Positions 1-5,528 of a DNA stretch of 5,528 nt are shown piece by piece. Under the pieces are notes generated by a model. It searched no databases. It was not told the origin of the DNA and saw only the letters and a list, made by a program, of their open reading frames with translations. The DNA is taken from contig SKJD01000242.1 in NCBI GenBank assembly GCA_007116095.1, positions 1 to 5,528 on the forward strand, read 5' to 3'. The stretch's first letter is position 1; each line of letters begins with the position of its first letter. A program made the position numbers and the translations under genes. The stretch comes from Candidatus Hydrogenedentota bacterium. GTDB taxonomy: Bacteria > Hydrogenedentota > Hydrogenedentia > Hydrogenedentales > SCBR16-9.

Positions 1-123
1 CCTATCACCATTACTTTCCGCCAAAACAATCGGGCCGCATTGCTTGGCAGACTAACTTGCACAATCTACTGCGCTACGACAAGGCGCTTATGGCATTTTC
101 GCCATTTTAGCCACTTGGCAAGC

Positions 124-140
124 AGTATATTGATTATACT
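124..140. repeat. Dyad AGTATA-N5-TATACT
   Basis: Six-base arms (124-129 and 135-140) are exact reverse complements around a 5-base centre. The right part also contains ATTATA, which reads TATAAT on the minus strand, and TATACT on the plus strand, so the dyad overlaps possible -10 elements on both strands. It could be an operator or simply AT-rich promoter DNA. The assignment is inference; only the symmetry is seen. Confidence 0.4.
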
Positions 141-188
141 TACGGCCCAAGGATTCGTTACAACATCCCTAAATTAAGGCATTTATTT

Positions 189-200
189 ACAATATATTGT
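189..200. repeat. Perfect 12-bp palindrome ACAATATATTGT
   Basis: The sequence is identical to its own reverse complement over 12 bases, without extension on either side. It lies about 110 bases upstream of the predicted folK transcription start. A protein-binding site is possible, but no known operator consensus was recognised. Confidence 0.4.
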
Positions 201-202
201 TG

Positions 203-260
203 TTTGCGCCGTGACCGCAAAAACAGGCATTCCGAGATTTTGCCCGCGAAGCACGGCAAA
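203..260. repeat. Two consecutive dyads of the form TTTGC[G/C]...[C/G]GCAAA
   Basis: The first dyad is TTTGCG (203-208) with CGCAAA (216-221). The second is TTTGCC (239-244) with GGCAAA (255-260). A further copy of the right arm, within ACGGCAAA, lies at 284-291, so that 8-mer occurs twice (253-260, 284-291). All are upstream of the predicted transcription start near 313, so they would act as DNA sites rather than RNA structure. A regulator binding these is inference. Confidence 0.35.
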
Positions 261-297
261 GAACCGCACGATGTACTCGCGTTACGGCAAAATCTTG

Positions 298-306
298 TGT
301 TATAAT
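298..306 (+). promoter_or_regulatory. Predicted extended -10 promoter of the folK-pan operon
   Basis: TGTTATAAT is a perfect match to the extended -10 consensus (TGn followed by TATAAT at 301-306). No good -35 hexamer lies 16-18 bases upstream (278-283 reads CGCGTT), which fits an extended -10 promoter that depends less on the -35 contact. Transcription would start around 313, giving a 5' leader of about 29 bases before the folK ATG, too short for a riboswitch. Confidence 0.6.
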
Positions 307-341
307 TATCTTAACCAGGGAGTCGTTCAACATACACGCCT

Positions 342-869
342 ATGGGAATTTACCTTAGTCTCGGCAGCAATGTGGGCAACCGTCAGGCGCAGCTTGAGAA
401 AGCGTTGGCGATGCTCCCGGAGGTGCAAGATAAACGTTCAAGTTGCCGGGTATTACATATTTCTCCGTGTTACGAAACCACGCCCTGGGGCGTCTTGGAA
501 CAACCCAATTTCTTGAACCTGGCCGTAGAAATCGAGACGGCAATGACGCCGCTTGAATTTTTACGCCATGTGAAGTGGGTAGAGTCGGCCTTGGGCCGAG
601 AACTGGGTCTACGCTGGGGACCACGCGCCATTGACATCGACATGGTGCTCTGGCATGCGCTGGTGCTTGAAACCCCGGAATTGATCCTGCCCCACGTCGC
701 ATTCCGCGAACGCCGTTTTGTATTGACGCCACTGGCGGACATCGCGCCCGAGGCCCAGGATCCGGTAACCGGCAGAACAGTACGGGAACTCCTGGCCATC
801 TTGGAACGCGAAGAAACACACCGGGCGTCCGTGGAACGCCCCGAAATCTGGTTATACACATCTCCTTGA
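342..869 (+). CDS. folK: 2-amino-4-hydroxy-6-hydroxymethyldihydropteridine pyrophosphokinase (HPPK)
   Basis: FolK transfers pyrophosphate from ATP to 6-hydroxymethyl-7,8-dihydropterin, the step before dihydropteroate synthesis in the cytoplasmic folate pathway. The 175-residue product starts with the family's typical MGIYLSLGSNVGNR stretch, has YETTPWG and QPNFLN near residues 44-59, and carries the HPPK signature RWGPRAIDIDMV at 91-102, with the two Mg-binding aspartates at 98 and 100. PHVAFRERRFVLTPL follows at 117-131. It is a little longer than E. coli FolK (about 159 residues), mainly by a C-terminal tail. ATG 342 is the only sensible start; the nearest purine run, AGGGAG (317-322), is 19 bases away, so the ribosome site is weak. 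It is the first gene of the operon with panBCD, and supplies the pathway making PanB's folate donor. Confidence 0.95.
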   Translation: MGIYLSLGSNVGNRQAQLEKALAMLPEVQDKRSSCRVLHISPCYETTPWGVLEQPNFLNLAVEIETAMTPLEFLRHVKWVESALGRELGLRWGPRAIDIDMVLWHALVLETPELILPHVAFRERRFVLTPLADIAPEAQDPVTGRTVRELLAILEREETHRASVERPEIWLYTSP

Positions 870-920
870 ACCGCTCCGCTTGGAGCCCCAACGGGACCGG
901 GACGGGTACGTCTTCGGTTC

Positions 921-925
921 AGGAG
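921..925 (+). promoter_or_regulatory. Ribosome binding site that decides the panB start
   Basis: AGGAG lies 9 bases upstream of the TTG at 935. The alternative in-frame TTG at 866, which overlaps the folK stop, has no comparable site before it. Confidence 0.65.
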
Positions 926-934
926 CCATCCGAA

Positions 935-1729
935 TTGTCCAAAGTTACGATCCGTACATTTTGGGAACGCAAGCGTTCCGCCCAAAAAATCGCCCTACTC
1001 ACTGCTTATGACTACCCGAGCGCTTGCCTGATGGATGAATCGGGCATTGACGCCATCTTGGTGGGCGATTCCATGGGCATGGCCATCATGGGCCTGCCCG
1101 ATACCCTCAGCGTCACCCTGGACGACATTGTCCACCATGCCAAAATGGTGCGCCGGGGCGCCCGGAACGCGCTGTTGATTGCCGATCTTCCTTTCCTCTC
1201 CTATCAAATCAGCCCGAAAGAAGCCCTGCGCAATGCCGGTCGTCTGGTGACGGAAGCCGGCGCCGAAGCTGTCAAGCTGGAAGGTGGGGCCGACAAGTTT
1301 GGTCCGGCCATCAAGGCCATCCTGGACGCAGGCATCCCGGTCATGGGTCACCTCGGCCTGACGCCACAATCCATTCATCAGTTCGGCGGCTTCAAGGTCC
1401 AGGGACGCGATCCCGAGGCCCGACAACGTCTGAAAGACGAAGCCCTGGGCTTGCAGGAGGCCGGGTGTTTTTCGCTGGTGCTGGAGTGCATTCCCGCGCC
1501 CCTGGCCGAAGAAATCACTGGCATGCTGGACATCCCCACGATTGGCATCGGAGCCGGCGCGGGCTGTGATGGGCAGGTGCTTGTCTTTCAGGACATCCTG
1601 GGCTGGGGCAAGACCCGCTTCGCCAAGCAATACGCCGATGTGCGGGGCCTGACCCGACAAGCCATTGAAGACTTCGCCGCCGAAGTCCGATCCGGAGACT
1701 ATCCCGGCGAGGAGCACCAGTACTCATGA
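935..1729 (+). CDS. panB: 3-methyl-2-oxobutanoate hydroxymethyltransferase (ketopantoate hydroxymethyltransferase)
   Basis: PanB transfers a hydroxymethyl group from 5,10-methylene-tetrahydrofolate to 2-oxoisovalerate, giving ketopantoate, the first committed step to pantothenate. The product is a TIM-barrel enzyme with TAYDYPSA at 23-30, VGDSMGM at 43-49, ADLPF at 83-87, VKLEGG near 113-118, the family stretch MGHLGLTPQS at 138-147, and LECIP at 184-188. Metal-binding Asp45 and Asp84 fall at the E. coli positions, and the equivalents of E. coli Glu114 and Glu181 are Glu116 and Glu185. The TTG at 935 gives 264 residues, the length of E. coli PanB, and has a good SD; an upstream in-frame TTG at 866, overlapping the folK stop, would add 23 residues of unconserved Ser/Gly/Thr-rich sequence and is less likely. 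The end overlaps the panC start by 4 bases (ATGA), which suggests translational coupling. Confidence 0.95.
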   Translation: MSKVTIRTFWERKRSAQKIALLTAYDYPSACLMDESGIDAILVGDSMGMAIMGLPDTLSVTLDDIVHHAKMVRRGARNALLIADLPFLSYQISPKEALRNAGRLVTEAGAEAVKLEGGADKFGPAIKAILDAGIPVMGHLGLTPQSIHQFGGFKVQGRDPEARQRLKDEALGLQEAGCFSLVLECIPAPLAEEITGMLDIPTIGIGAGAGCDGQVLVFQDILGWGKTRFAKQYADVRGLTRQAIEDFAAEVRSGDYPGEEHQYS

Positions 1730-2574
1730 TAATCCTGAATACCGCCCAAGAGATGCGCGACTGGTCCACTCGGGCCTGGGCCAAAGGACAGCAAATCGGC
1801 TTTGTCCCGACGATGGGCGCCTTGCATGAAGGCCATGCCTCGTTGATGCGGGCCGCCGTGGCGGAGAACAACGGCGCCGTGCTCAGTATCTTCGTCAACC
1901 CCGCCCAGTTCGCCCCCCACGAGGATTTTGGCCGCTACCCGCGCACCTTCGACGCGGATTGTGCGCTGGCGGATGATCTGGGCGTCGCCGCGGTGTATGC
2001 CCCGGCGGCGGAGGCCATGTATCCCCCGGACTACAGCAGCTATGTCGAAGTCGGCGGTGTCTCGGAGGGCCTGTGTGGGGCCAGTCGCCCCCATTTTTAC
2101 CGTGGCGTCTGCACGGTGGTCACCAAGCTCTTCAATGCCGTCAAGCCGCACCGCGCCTACTTCGGCCAGAAAGATGCCCAGCAAACCGCCGTCATCCGGC
2201 GCATGGTGCGTGATTTGGACATGGACATCGAGATCATTGAAATGCCCATCGTCCGGGAAGCCGACGGGCTCGCCATGAGTTCGCGCAACCGCTATCTCAG
2301 CCCGGAAGAACGCGAACGCGCCCTGGCGCTCTCGAGGAGTCTCCAGATCGCCCGAACAGCGATGGCCGACGGAGAACGAGACGCCGACACCCTAATCACA
2401 CAAGTTCGGGAGGCGTTGGAACCAGTGCGGGTGGACTATGTCGCGCTGGTGGACACCGTCACCATGGAGCCGGTAACCACAATCAAGCAGCCCGTACTGC
2501 TGGCCATCGCGGCCTATGTCGGGAATACCCGGCTGATTGACAACATCAAGTTTATCCCCCCGGACGCCCATTGA
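1726..2574 (+). CDS. panC: Pantothenate synthetase (pantoate--beta-alanine ligase)
   Basis: PanC condenses pantoate and beta-alanine using ATP, through a pantoyl-adenylate, to form pantothenate. It belongs to the nucleotidyltransferase superfamily with class I tRNA synthetase-like motifs. The 282-residue product (E. coli has 283) has PTMGALHEGH at 28-37, including the HxGH-type His34 and His37, then VNPAQF at 57-62, FGRYPR at 68-73, GQKDAQQ at 147-153, and MSSRNRYLS at 184-192, the KMSKS equivalent. All substrate-binding motifs look intact. Translation starts at the ATGA overlapping the panB stop, with AGGAG at 1710-1714 inside the end of panB. It is followed by a 91-base gap before panD. Confidence 0.97.
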   Translation: MIILNTAQEMRDWSTRAWAKGQQIGFVPTMGALHEGHASLMRAAVAENNGAVLSIFVNPAQFAPHEDFGRYPRTFDADCALADDLGVAAVYAPAAEAMYPPDYSSYVEVGGVSEGLCGASRPHFYRGVCTVVTKLFNAVKPHRAYFGQKDAQQTAVIRRMVRDLDMDIEIIEMPIVREADGLAMSSRNRYLSPEERERALALSRSLQIARTAMADGERDADTLITQVREALEPVRVDYVALVDTVTMEPVTTIKQPVLLAIAAYVGNTRLIDNIKFIPPDAH

Positions 2575-2609
2575 AATTGGGGGACCAAGCTCCAGTAAAC
2601 ATCAATTTC

Positions 2610-2639
2610 CCGGTAAACAGGGCAACCGCCCAAAACCGG
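2610..2639 (+). other. Two-part hairpin between panC and panD
   Basis: CCGGT (2610-2614) pairs with ACCGG (2635-2639), and inside it GGGC (2620-2623) pairs with GCCC (2628-2631) around an AACC tetraloop, separated by A-rich internal loop sequence. It ends 11 bases before the panD SD. There is no T-run, so it is not a classical terminator; it could affect mRNA processing or panD translation. A heptamer GTAAACA occurs at 2595-2601 and again at 2613-2619. Function is inference. Confidence 0.4.
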
Positions 2640-2650
2640 TCATGTCACCC

Positions 2651-2656
2651 AGGAGG
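2651..2656 (+). promoter_or_regulatory. Strong ribosome binding site that decides the panD start
   Basis: AGGAGG, the full SD core, lies 9 bases upstream of the ATG at 2666. This supports that start over the longer open frame that reaches back to 2537 inside panC. Confidence 0.75.
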
Positions 2657-2665
2657 CCCAACAAG

Positions 2666-3061
2666 ATGATGCTTTCCATGTTCAAAAGCAAGGTGCACCG
2701 CGCCACGATTACCCAAGCCGACCTCAACTACCGCGGCAGCCTCACGCTGGACCCAAATCTCATTGAGGCCGCGGAAATGATCCCATTCGAGGAAGTGCAT
2801 GTGCTGAATATCAACACCGGCGACCGCTTCACCACCTACGTTATCGAGGGAGAACGCGGCAGTGGCGTGGTATGCCTCAACGGCGCCGCAGCACGCCTCG
2901 GCCAGCCGGGCGACCTGGTCATCGTCCTGACCTATGCGCAAATGGACCGGGAAGAAGCCCTGAAGCACCAGCCCACGGTAGTCCATGTGGACGCCCAGAA
3001 CCGCATTACCGAAATCAGCAAGGAATCACCCTCGGTGCCGTCCAGCGGTTTTGCAGCGTAA
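2666..3061 (+). CDS. panD: Aspartate 1-decarboxylase proenzyme (pyruvoyl-dependent)
   Basis: PanD decarboxylates L-aspartate to beta-alanine, the second substrate of PanC. It is made as a proenzyme that cleaves itself at Gly-Ser to create an N-terminal pyruvoyl cofactor. Starting at 2666 gives 131 residues (E. coli 126), and the cleavage site falls at Gly24-Ser25 in YRGS, exactly as in E. coli. Lys9, Tyr22, Arg54, Thr57, Tyr58 and Asn72 (in NGAAA) also match E. coli numbering, strong support for this start. FTTYVI at 55-60 and PGDLVIV further on are typical. The frame is open upstream to 2537, inside panC, but that stretch shows no family similarity. The C-terminal tail is a few residues longer than usual. 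It is the last pan gene of the operon. Confidence 0.96.
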   Translation: MMLSMFKSKVHRATITQADLNYRGSLTLDPNLIEAAEMIPFEEVHVLNINTGDRFTTYVIEGERGSGVVCLNGAAARLGQPGDLVIVLTYAQMDREEALKHQPTVVHVDAQNRITEISKESPSVPSSGFAA

Positions 3062-3080
3062 AAACAGTTAATGCTACACT
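3051..3080 (+). promoter_or_regulatory. Possible promoter for the amidohydrolase gene
   Basis: TGCTACACT (3072-3080) resembles an extended -10, with hexamer TACACT at 3075-3080. TTGCAG at 3051-3056, inside the end of panD, is a partial -35 with an 18-base spacer. Transcription would start near 3087. The match is moderate, and no terminator was seen between panD and the next gene, so read-through from the pan operon is equally possible. Confidence 0.3.
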
Positions 3081-3158
3081 GGTCTTCGGTCGGAGCAGTC
3101 GCTGAAGCATCACCGATTGCCGGATACTTATACCGATACCACCTGTCCAACATATGCC

Positions 3159-3163
3159 GGAGG
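3159..3163 (+). promoter_or_regulatory. Ribosome binding site that decides the amidohydrolase start
   Basis: GGAGG lies 5 bases upstream of the ATG at 3169. The in-frame ATG at 3154 precedes this site and has no purine-rich sequence before it, so 3169 is preferred. Confidence 0.6.
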
Positions 3164-3168
3164 TTGTC

Positions 3169-4617
3169 ATGCCGTTCCGAAATCGTCCCCTACTGGTTTT
3201 TCTGGGTATAGCCGCGTTGTTGTTGACGGGCTATGTGCTTGCGCGGGTCGAGGACCGCTTGAAGGAAACGGCGGAAGCATCGGGGAACACCACAGGAGCG
3301 CCTGTAGTAACCCGGCAGTTTGAGCCCCCCGCTAACACAGGTGCGGCGACGACGCGCCGAACCCGTGTGCAGACCGCGCAGCAAGGCGACGCAAACGACA
3401 ACCGTTACGACGCCTTCACCGCCCCGGCGTCGGATGTGCGGATAGACCGGTCCATCATCACCCCGCCGGCATTGCCGAACGACATTCCCGAAAACGAAAC
3501 TCCCGAAGAAGCATTACAGCGTATCCTGGACAATCAACTGGCGATCAATGCCCATGAACACATCCAGGACACCCGCCAGATGCAAATTGTGCTGGACGCC
3601 ATGGAACGCAACGGGATGGCCAAGACCGTATTGATGGGAAGTTCCTGGTTCACCATCACCCTGCAGGAGCGGGTGGGCTTTACACGCTATGACGAAAATA
3701 ACGAAGAGTTGATGAAGATCGCCGCGGCGCATCCGGACCGCTTCGAAGCCTGGCCCACCCTGGACCCGGAAGACCCCTTCAAGCTACAGAAAATTAAGGA
3801 TTTAATCAATCGCGGCGCCACCGGGGTAAAGTTATATACCGGACACGGCTACGAACGGCGTGACACGGGCGAATACATGTTCCATACCATCGCCATGGAC
3901 GATCCCGAGATGTTTCCGTTCTACGCCTATTGCCAGGAAAACCACATACCGCTCTGTTTTCATGTCAATCCATTCAAACCGGGTTTTGCGGATGAATTCA
4001 TCCGGGTATTGACCAGTTTTCCGGACTTGAAAGTCAACGCGCCGCACTTTATTCTCTCCTCGATCCGGGACTCACGCCTGCGAGAATTTCTCGACACCTT
4101 TCCGAACCTCTACTCCGACGTCAGCTTCGGTCATGATGACTTCCTGACGGCTGGTCTGCGGCGCATCTCCCGGGACCCGGAAAAATTCATCGACATCTTC
4201 ACCACCTACCCGGACCGCTTCATGTTCGGCACCGACCTGGTGATGACCGAGGCCAGCTTCAAGGACGCCGACTGGTTCACCGAACGCGCCCAGGCCTATT
4301 ACGATATGTTGACCCAAGAGACCTACACAACGCCTCTGCTCCCAGGCGAAACTCTCAACGGCCTGCAATTGAGTAGCCCCCTGCTGGACCAGATTTTGTA
4401 TCAGAATTACCACGACTTCGTCGCGTCCAGGCCCGAAGGCACAGTTATCGAGCGGGAAATCGAATGGGGCAATCTGGGCGTGCCCTATCTGGAGCGGGCC
4501 CCCGGCGAAGCCCTACCGCCTGCGGGCAGCAGTGAAGCCCAATTCGGTCATGGTTGGTTGGATACGGACTTGCATGATGAGGAAATGGAAGGCTGCTGCG
4601 TAGTTCCCTGGCCATAG
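3169..4617 (+). CDS. Membrane-anchored or exported amidohydrolase-2 family metal-dependent hydrolase, substrate unknown
   Basis: The 482-residue product begins with a basic MPFRNR and a hydrophobic segment at about 7-25, a signal anchor or a signal peptide with a possible cleavage after VLA at 23-25. A low-complexity Thr/Pro/Ala-rich linker follows to about 110, then a TIM-barrel hydrolase domain (about 115-425). The full ligand set of amidohydrolase-2 (PF04909-type) enzymes is visible: AHEH with His129 and His131, His265 in CFHV, His293 in APHF, and Asp356 in FGTD; Lys221 in GVKLYTG is the usual strand-4 position. A mononuclear Zn-type site is expected. Family members hydrolyse or decarboxylate small molecules, but nothing here fixes the substrate. 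An acidic tail of about 60-70 residues ends in CCVVPWP. A start at 3154 (487 residues) is possible. The gene follows panD by 107 bases; co-transcription is possible, but a link to pantothenate is not evident. Confidence 0.85.
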   Translation: MPFRNRPLLVFLGIAALLLTGYVLARVEDRLKETAEASGNTTGAPVVTRQFEPPANTGAATTRRTRVQTAQQGDANDNRYDAFTAPASDVRIDRSIITPPALPNDIPENETPEEALQRILDNQLAINAHEHIQDTRQMQIVLDAMERNGMAKTVLMGSSWFTITLQERVGFTRYDENNEELMKIAAAHPDRFEAWPTLDPEDPFKLQKIKDLINRGATGVKLYTGHGYERRDTGEYMFHTIAMDDPEMFPFYAYCQENHIPLCFHVNPFKPGFADEFIRVLTSFPDLKVNAPHFILSSIRDSRLREFLDTFPNLYSDVSFGHDDFLTAGLRRISRDPEKFIDIFTTYPDRFMFGTDLVMTEASFKDADWFTERAQAYYDMLTQETYTTPLLPGETLNGLQLSSPLLDQILYQNYHDFVASRPEGTVIEREIEWGNLGVPYLERAPGEALPPAGSSEAQFGHGWLDTDLHDEEMEGCCVVPWP

Positions 4618-4646
4618 GCAGTACGCACGCTGAGCTTCTGCAATAT

Positions 4647-4662
4647 TGCGCACGGGTGCGCA
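4647..4662. terminator. GC-rich hairpin in the convergent gap, possible bidirectional terminator
   Basis: TGCGCAC (4647-4653) and GTGCGCA (4656-4662) are exact reverse complements separated by GG, so in RNA about 6 pairs would close a 4-base loop. It lies 29 bases after the amidohydrolase stop and 66 bases beyond the symporter stop on the other strand. There is no T-run on either side, so intrinsic termination is uncertain. Confidence 0.35.
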
Positions 4663-4668
4663 CAGGCC

Positions 4669-4695
4669 TGGTGGACACCGTGTACTTGGTGGACA
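4669..4695. repeat. Direct repeat TGGTGGACA, two copies, 18-base period
   Basis: Copies are at 4669-4677 and 4687-4695. CACC at 4676-4679 can pair with the GGTG of either copy (4670-4673 or 4688-4691), giving alternative small stems. No function was recognised. Confidence 0.4.
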
Positions 4696-4700
4696 TGTAA

Positions 4701-4712
4701 ACGGCATGCCGT
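4701..4712. repeat. Perfect 12-bp palindrome ACGGCATGCCGT
   Basis: The sequence equals its own reverse complement. It sits 17 bases beyond the symporter stop in the convergent gap and may form part of a termination or mRNA-end structure for that gene. No T-run follows. Confidence 0.45.
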
Positions 4713-4728
4713 AAAGGAGCGATGGCGC

Positions 4729-5528
4729 CTACTGGTCTTCCAACTCCTGGTTTTCCGCGACCACCTGTTTGGGCGTGCCGGGCAACACAAAACTCGCCAG
4801 CCAGCCCCCGACAAAGGCGGTCATGAAGCCTATCACGGCGTAGAGGAAAAAGTGGATACTGGTCTCGCGCACCACGAGCAGGACGACGGCGCTGAGCACC
4901 GCACCGGCCATGGCGCCATTGCCGTGGGTGCGTGTGGTGAATACGCCCAGGGCCACCACCCCCGCGAGGCCGCTCCCCACCAACCCGAGGAACTCCAGGA
5001 AGGGGTCCCACAGCGACAGGGCATTGAGCCGCGCCACGAACATGGCGGCGACCGTGCCCAGCATCCCGAAGGCCAGGCTGATAATGCGGGAAACGCGCAA
5101 GGCATGCCGTTCGCTCAAGTCACGGCGCCAGCGGCGATAGTAGTCGTTGACCAACACACTCGCCACGCTGTTCACGCTGCTGTCAAGGGATGACATGGCC
5201 GCAGCAAAGATGCCCGCGATGATCACCCCGCGCAAGCCCAGAGGAAATTCCGCCACGATGAACAAGGGCAGGACCGCATCGTTCTGTAGCGTGGGGTCCA
5301 AGTTTTCCGGATGACTACGAAAGTAGACCCAGAGCGCCGTCCCCAACCCGAAAAAGAGCAAGGGCAGGGGAATGTGGAGTATGGCATTCGTCCAGACTGC
5401 GCGTGCTGCCTCTTTCTCCGTGCGGGTGGTCAGGTAGCGCTGCACAATGGTCTGGTCTGCGGTCTGCGGGTAAAAGCTGCTGAAGAAATTACCGAGTAGC
5501 ACCACCCACAAGGTGGCGGTAGTCGCCC
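4729..5528 (-). CDS. Sodium:solute symporter (SSS/SLC5 family), C-terminal part; N-terminus outside the window
   Basis: This is an inner-membrane Na+-coupled uptake protein of the LeuT-fold SSS family; the solute cannot be named. About 266 codons are present and the frame stays open to the right edge, so the true start lies beyond it; the TTG at 5511 is internal. Family features in order are QTADQTIVQRYLTT, a membrane segment around NAILHIPLPLLFFGLG, then AAAMSSLDSSVNS, the core helix whose paired serines correspond to the Na2 sodium-site serines of vSGLT, followed by VNDYYRR. Four more hydrophobic segments follow (near SLAFGMLGTVAAMF, FLGLVGSGLAGVVAL, AGAVLSAVVLLVV and FLYAVIGFMTAFVGG), ending in a short charged tail and a TAG stop. 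It converges with the amidohydrolase gene, so it is transcribed separately; a shared substrate is speculation. Confidence 0.9.
   Translation of the reverse strand, partial: ATTATLWVVLLGNFFSSFYPQTADQTIVQRYLTTRTEKEAARAVWTNAILHIPLPLLFFGLGTALWVYFRSHPENLDPTLQNDAVLPLFIVAEFPLGLRGVIIAGIFAAAMSSLDSSVNSVASVLVNDYYRRWRRDLSERHALRVSRIISLAFGMLGTVAAMFVARLNALSLWDPFLEFLGLVGSGLAGVVALGVFTTRTHGNGAMAGAVLSAVVLLVVRETSIHFFLYAVIGFMTAFVGGWLASFVLPGTPKQVVAENQELEDQ

Larger units (their letters stand above)
1..341. other. AT-rich control region upstream of folK; no confident gene
   Basis: This stretch is visibly richer in A+T than the rest and contains no recognisable gene. It holds a near-consensus promoter close to folK and several short dyads, annotated separately. 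Two weak gene possibilities exist at the left edge. A plus-strand frame is open from base 3 to a TAG at 108-110 (about 35 codons, reading YHHYFPPKQSGR near its start) with fairly protein-like composition, so it could be the C-terminus of an upstream gene. Alternatively, a minus-strand ATG at 11-9 with a GGCGGA sequence before it could start a divergent gene. Neither can be decided from so little sequence. A minus-strand TATAAT lies at 138-133. Confidence 0.6.

Noticed and set aside
1..177. Plus-strand frame 1 open from the left edge to a TAA at 175
   Set aside because: The translation is rich in Cys, Trp, His and Thr, runs through AT-rich promoter-like DNA and resembles no protein I recognise.
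313..341. A riboswitch or leader peptide ahead of folK
   Set aside because: With the predicted promoter at 298-306 the leader is only about 29 bases, too short for a known riboswitch, and it holds no short ORF.
355..891. Long minus-strand open frames opposite folK (also 470-985)
   Set aside because: They are antisense to a clearly identified folK, show no recognisable motif and have Arg/Pro/Ser-rich shadow composition.
995..1717. A 240-codon minus-strand open frame opposite panB
   Set aside because: It mirrors the panB codons, with no family features or plausible ribosome site, whereas panB is unambiguous.
2537..2665. A 43-residue N-terminal extension of panD, overlapping the end of panC
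   Set aside because: The strong AGGAGG before 2666 and the exact match of Gly24-Ser25, Arg54 and Tyr58 to E. coli numbering place the start at 2666.
4722..4826. Small plus-strand ORF starting at ATG 4722 after AAAGGAG
   Set aside because: The SD is only 2 bases from the ATG, the 34-residue product is Pro/Arg-rich, and it lies antisense to the symporter gene.
4852..5193. Plus-strand frame of 113 codons opposite the symporter
   Set aside because: It is rich in His, Gly, Ala and Glu, as expected from the complement of membrane-protein codons, and has no known motif.

Overview
The window is bacterial chromosomal DNA, GC-rich by eye in the genes and more AT-rich in the first ~340 bases. It holds five recognisable protein genes, the last cut by the right edge. 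Most starts carry purine-rich Shine-Dalgarno (SD) sequences. The last two products look like an exported or membrane-anchored enzyme and an inner-membrane symporter. No RNA gene, CRISPR array, insertion sequence or phage gene was seen. The phylum cannot be fixed from the sequence; a free-living Gram-negative-type bacterium is an inference only.

Layout. Bases 1-341 are an AT-rich control region with several short dyads and a perfect extended -10 element (TGTTATAAT) just ahead of the first gene. Next comes a tight plus-strand vitamin operon: folK (342-869), panB (best start 935, TTG), panC (overlapping panB by 4 bases) and panD (best start 2666, after a 91-base gap with a small hairpin). It continues on the same strand, after 107 bases, into a gene for an N-terminally anchored or exported amidohydrolase-2 family metalloenzyme (3169-4617). 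A sodium:solute symporter gene converges from the minus strand (stop at 4729) and runs off the right edge. The ~110-base convergent gap holds a GC-rich hairpin, a perfect 12-bp palindrome and a 9-bp direct repeat.

How the genes fit together. PanB uses 5,10-methylene-tetrahydrofolate to make ketopantoate precursor carbon, PanD makes beta-alanine from aspartate, and PanC joins pantoate and beta-alanine into pantothenate, the coenzyme A precursor. FolK acts in the folate pathway that supplies PanB's one-carbon donor, so the operon couples cofactor supply to its use. The ketopantoate reductase (panE or an ilvC substitute) is not in the window. All key catalytic residues of the four enzymes are present, and PanB and PanD residue numbering matches the E. 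coli enzymes from the starts chosen here. The amidohydrolase and symporter have no clear link to pantothenate; their substrates are unknown.

I do not see a previously undescribed system here. The points most worth a second look are the membrane-anchored amidohydrolase with its odd linker and tail, the dyad-rich operon promoter region, and the hairpin between panC and panD.
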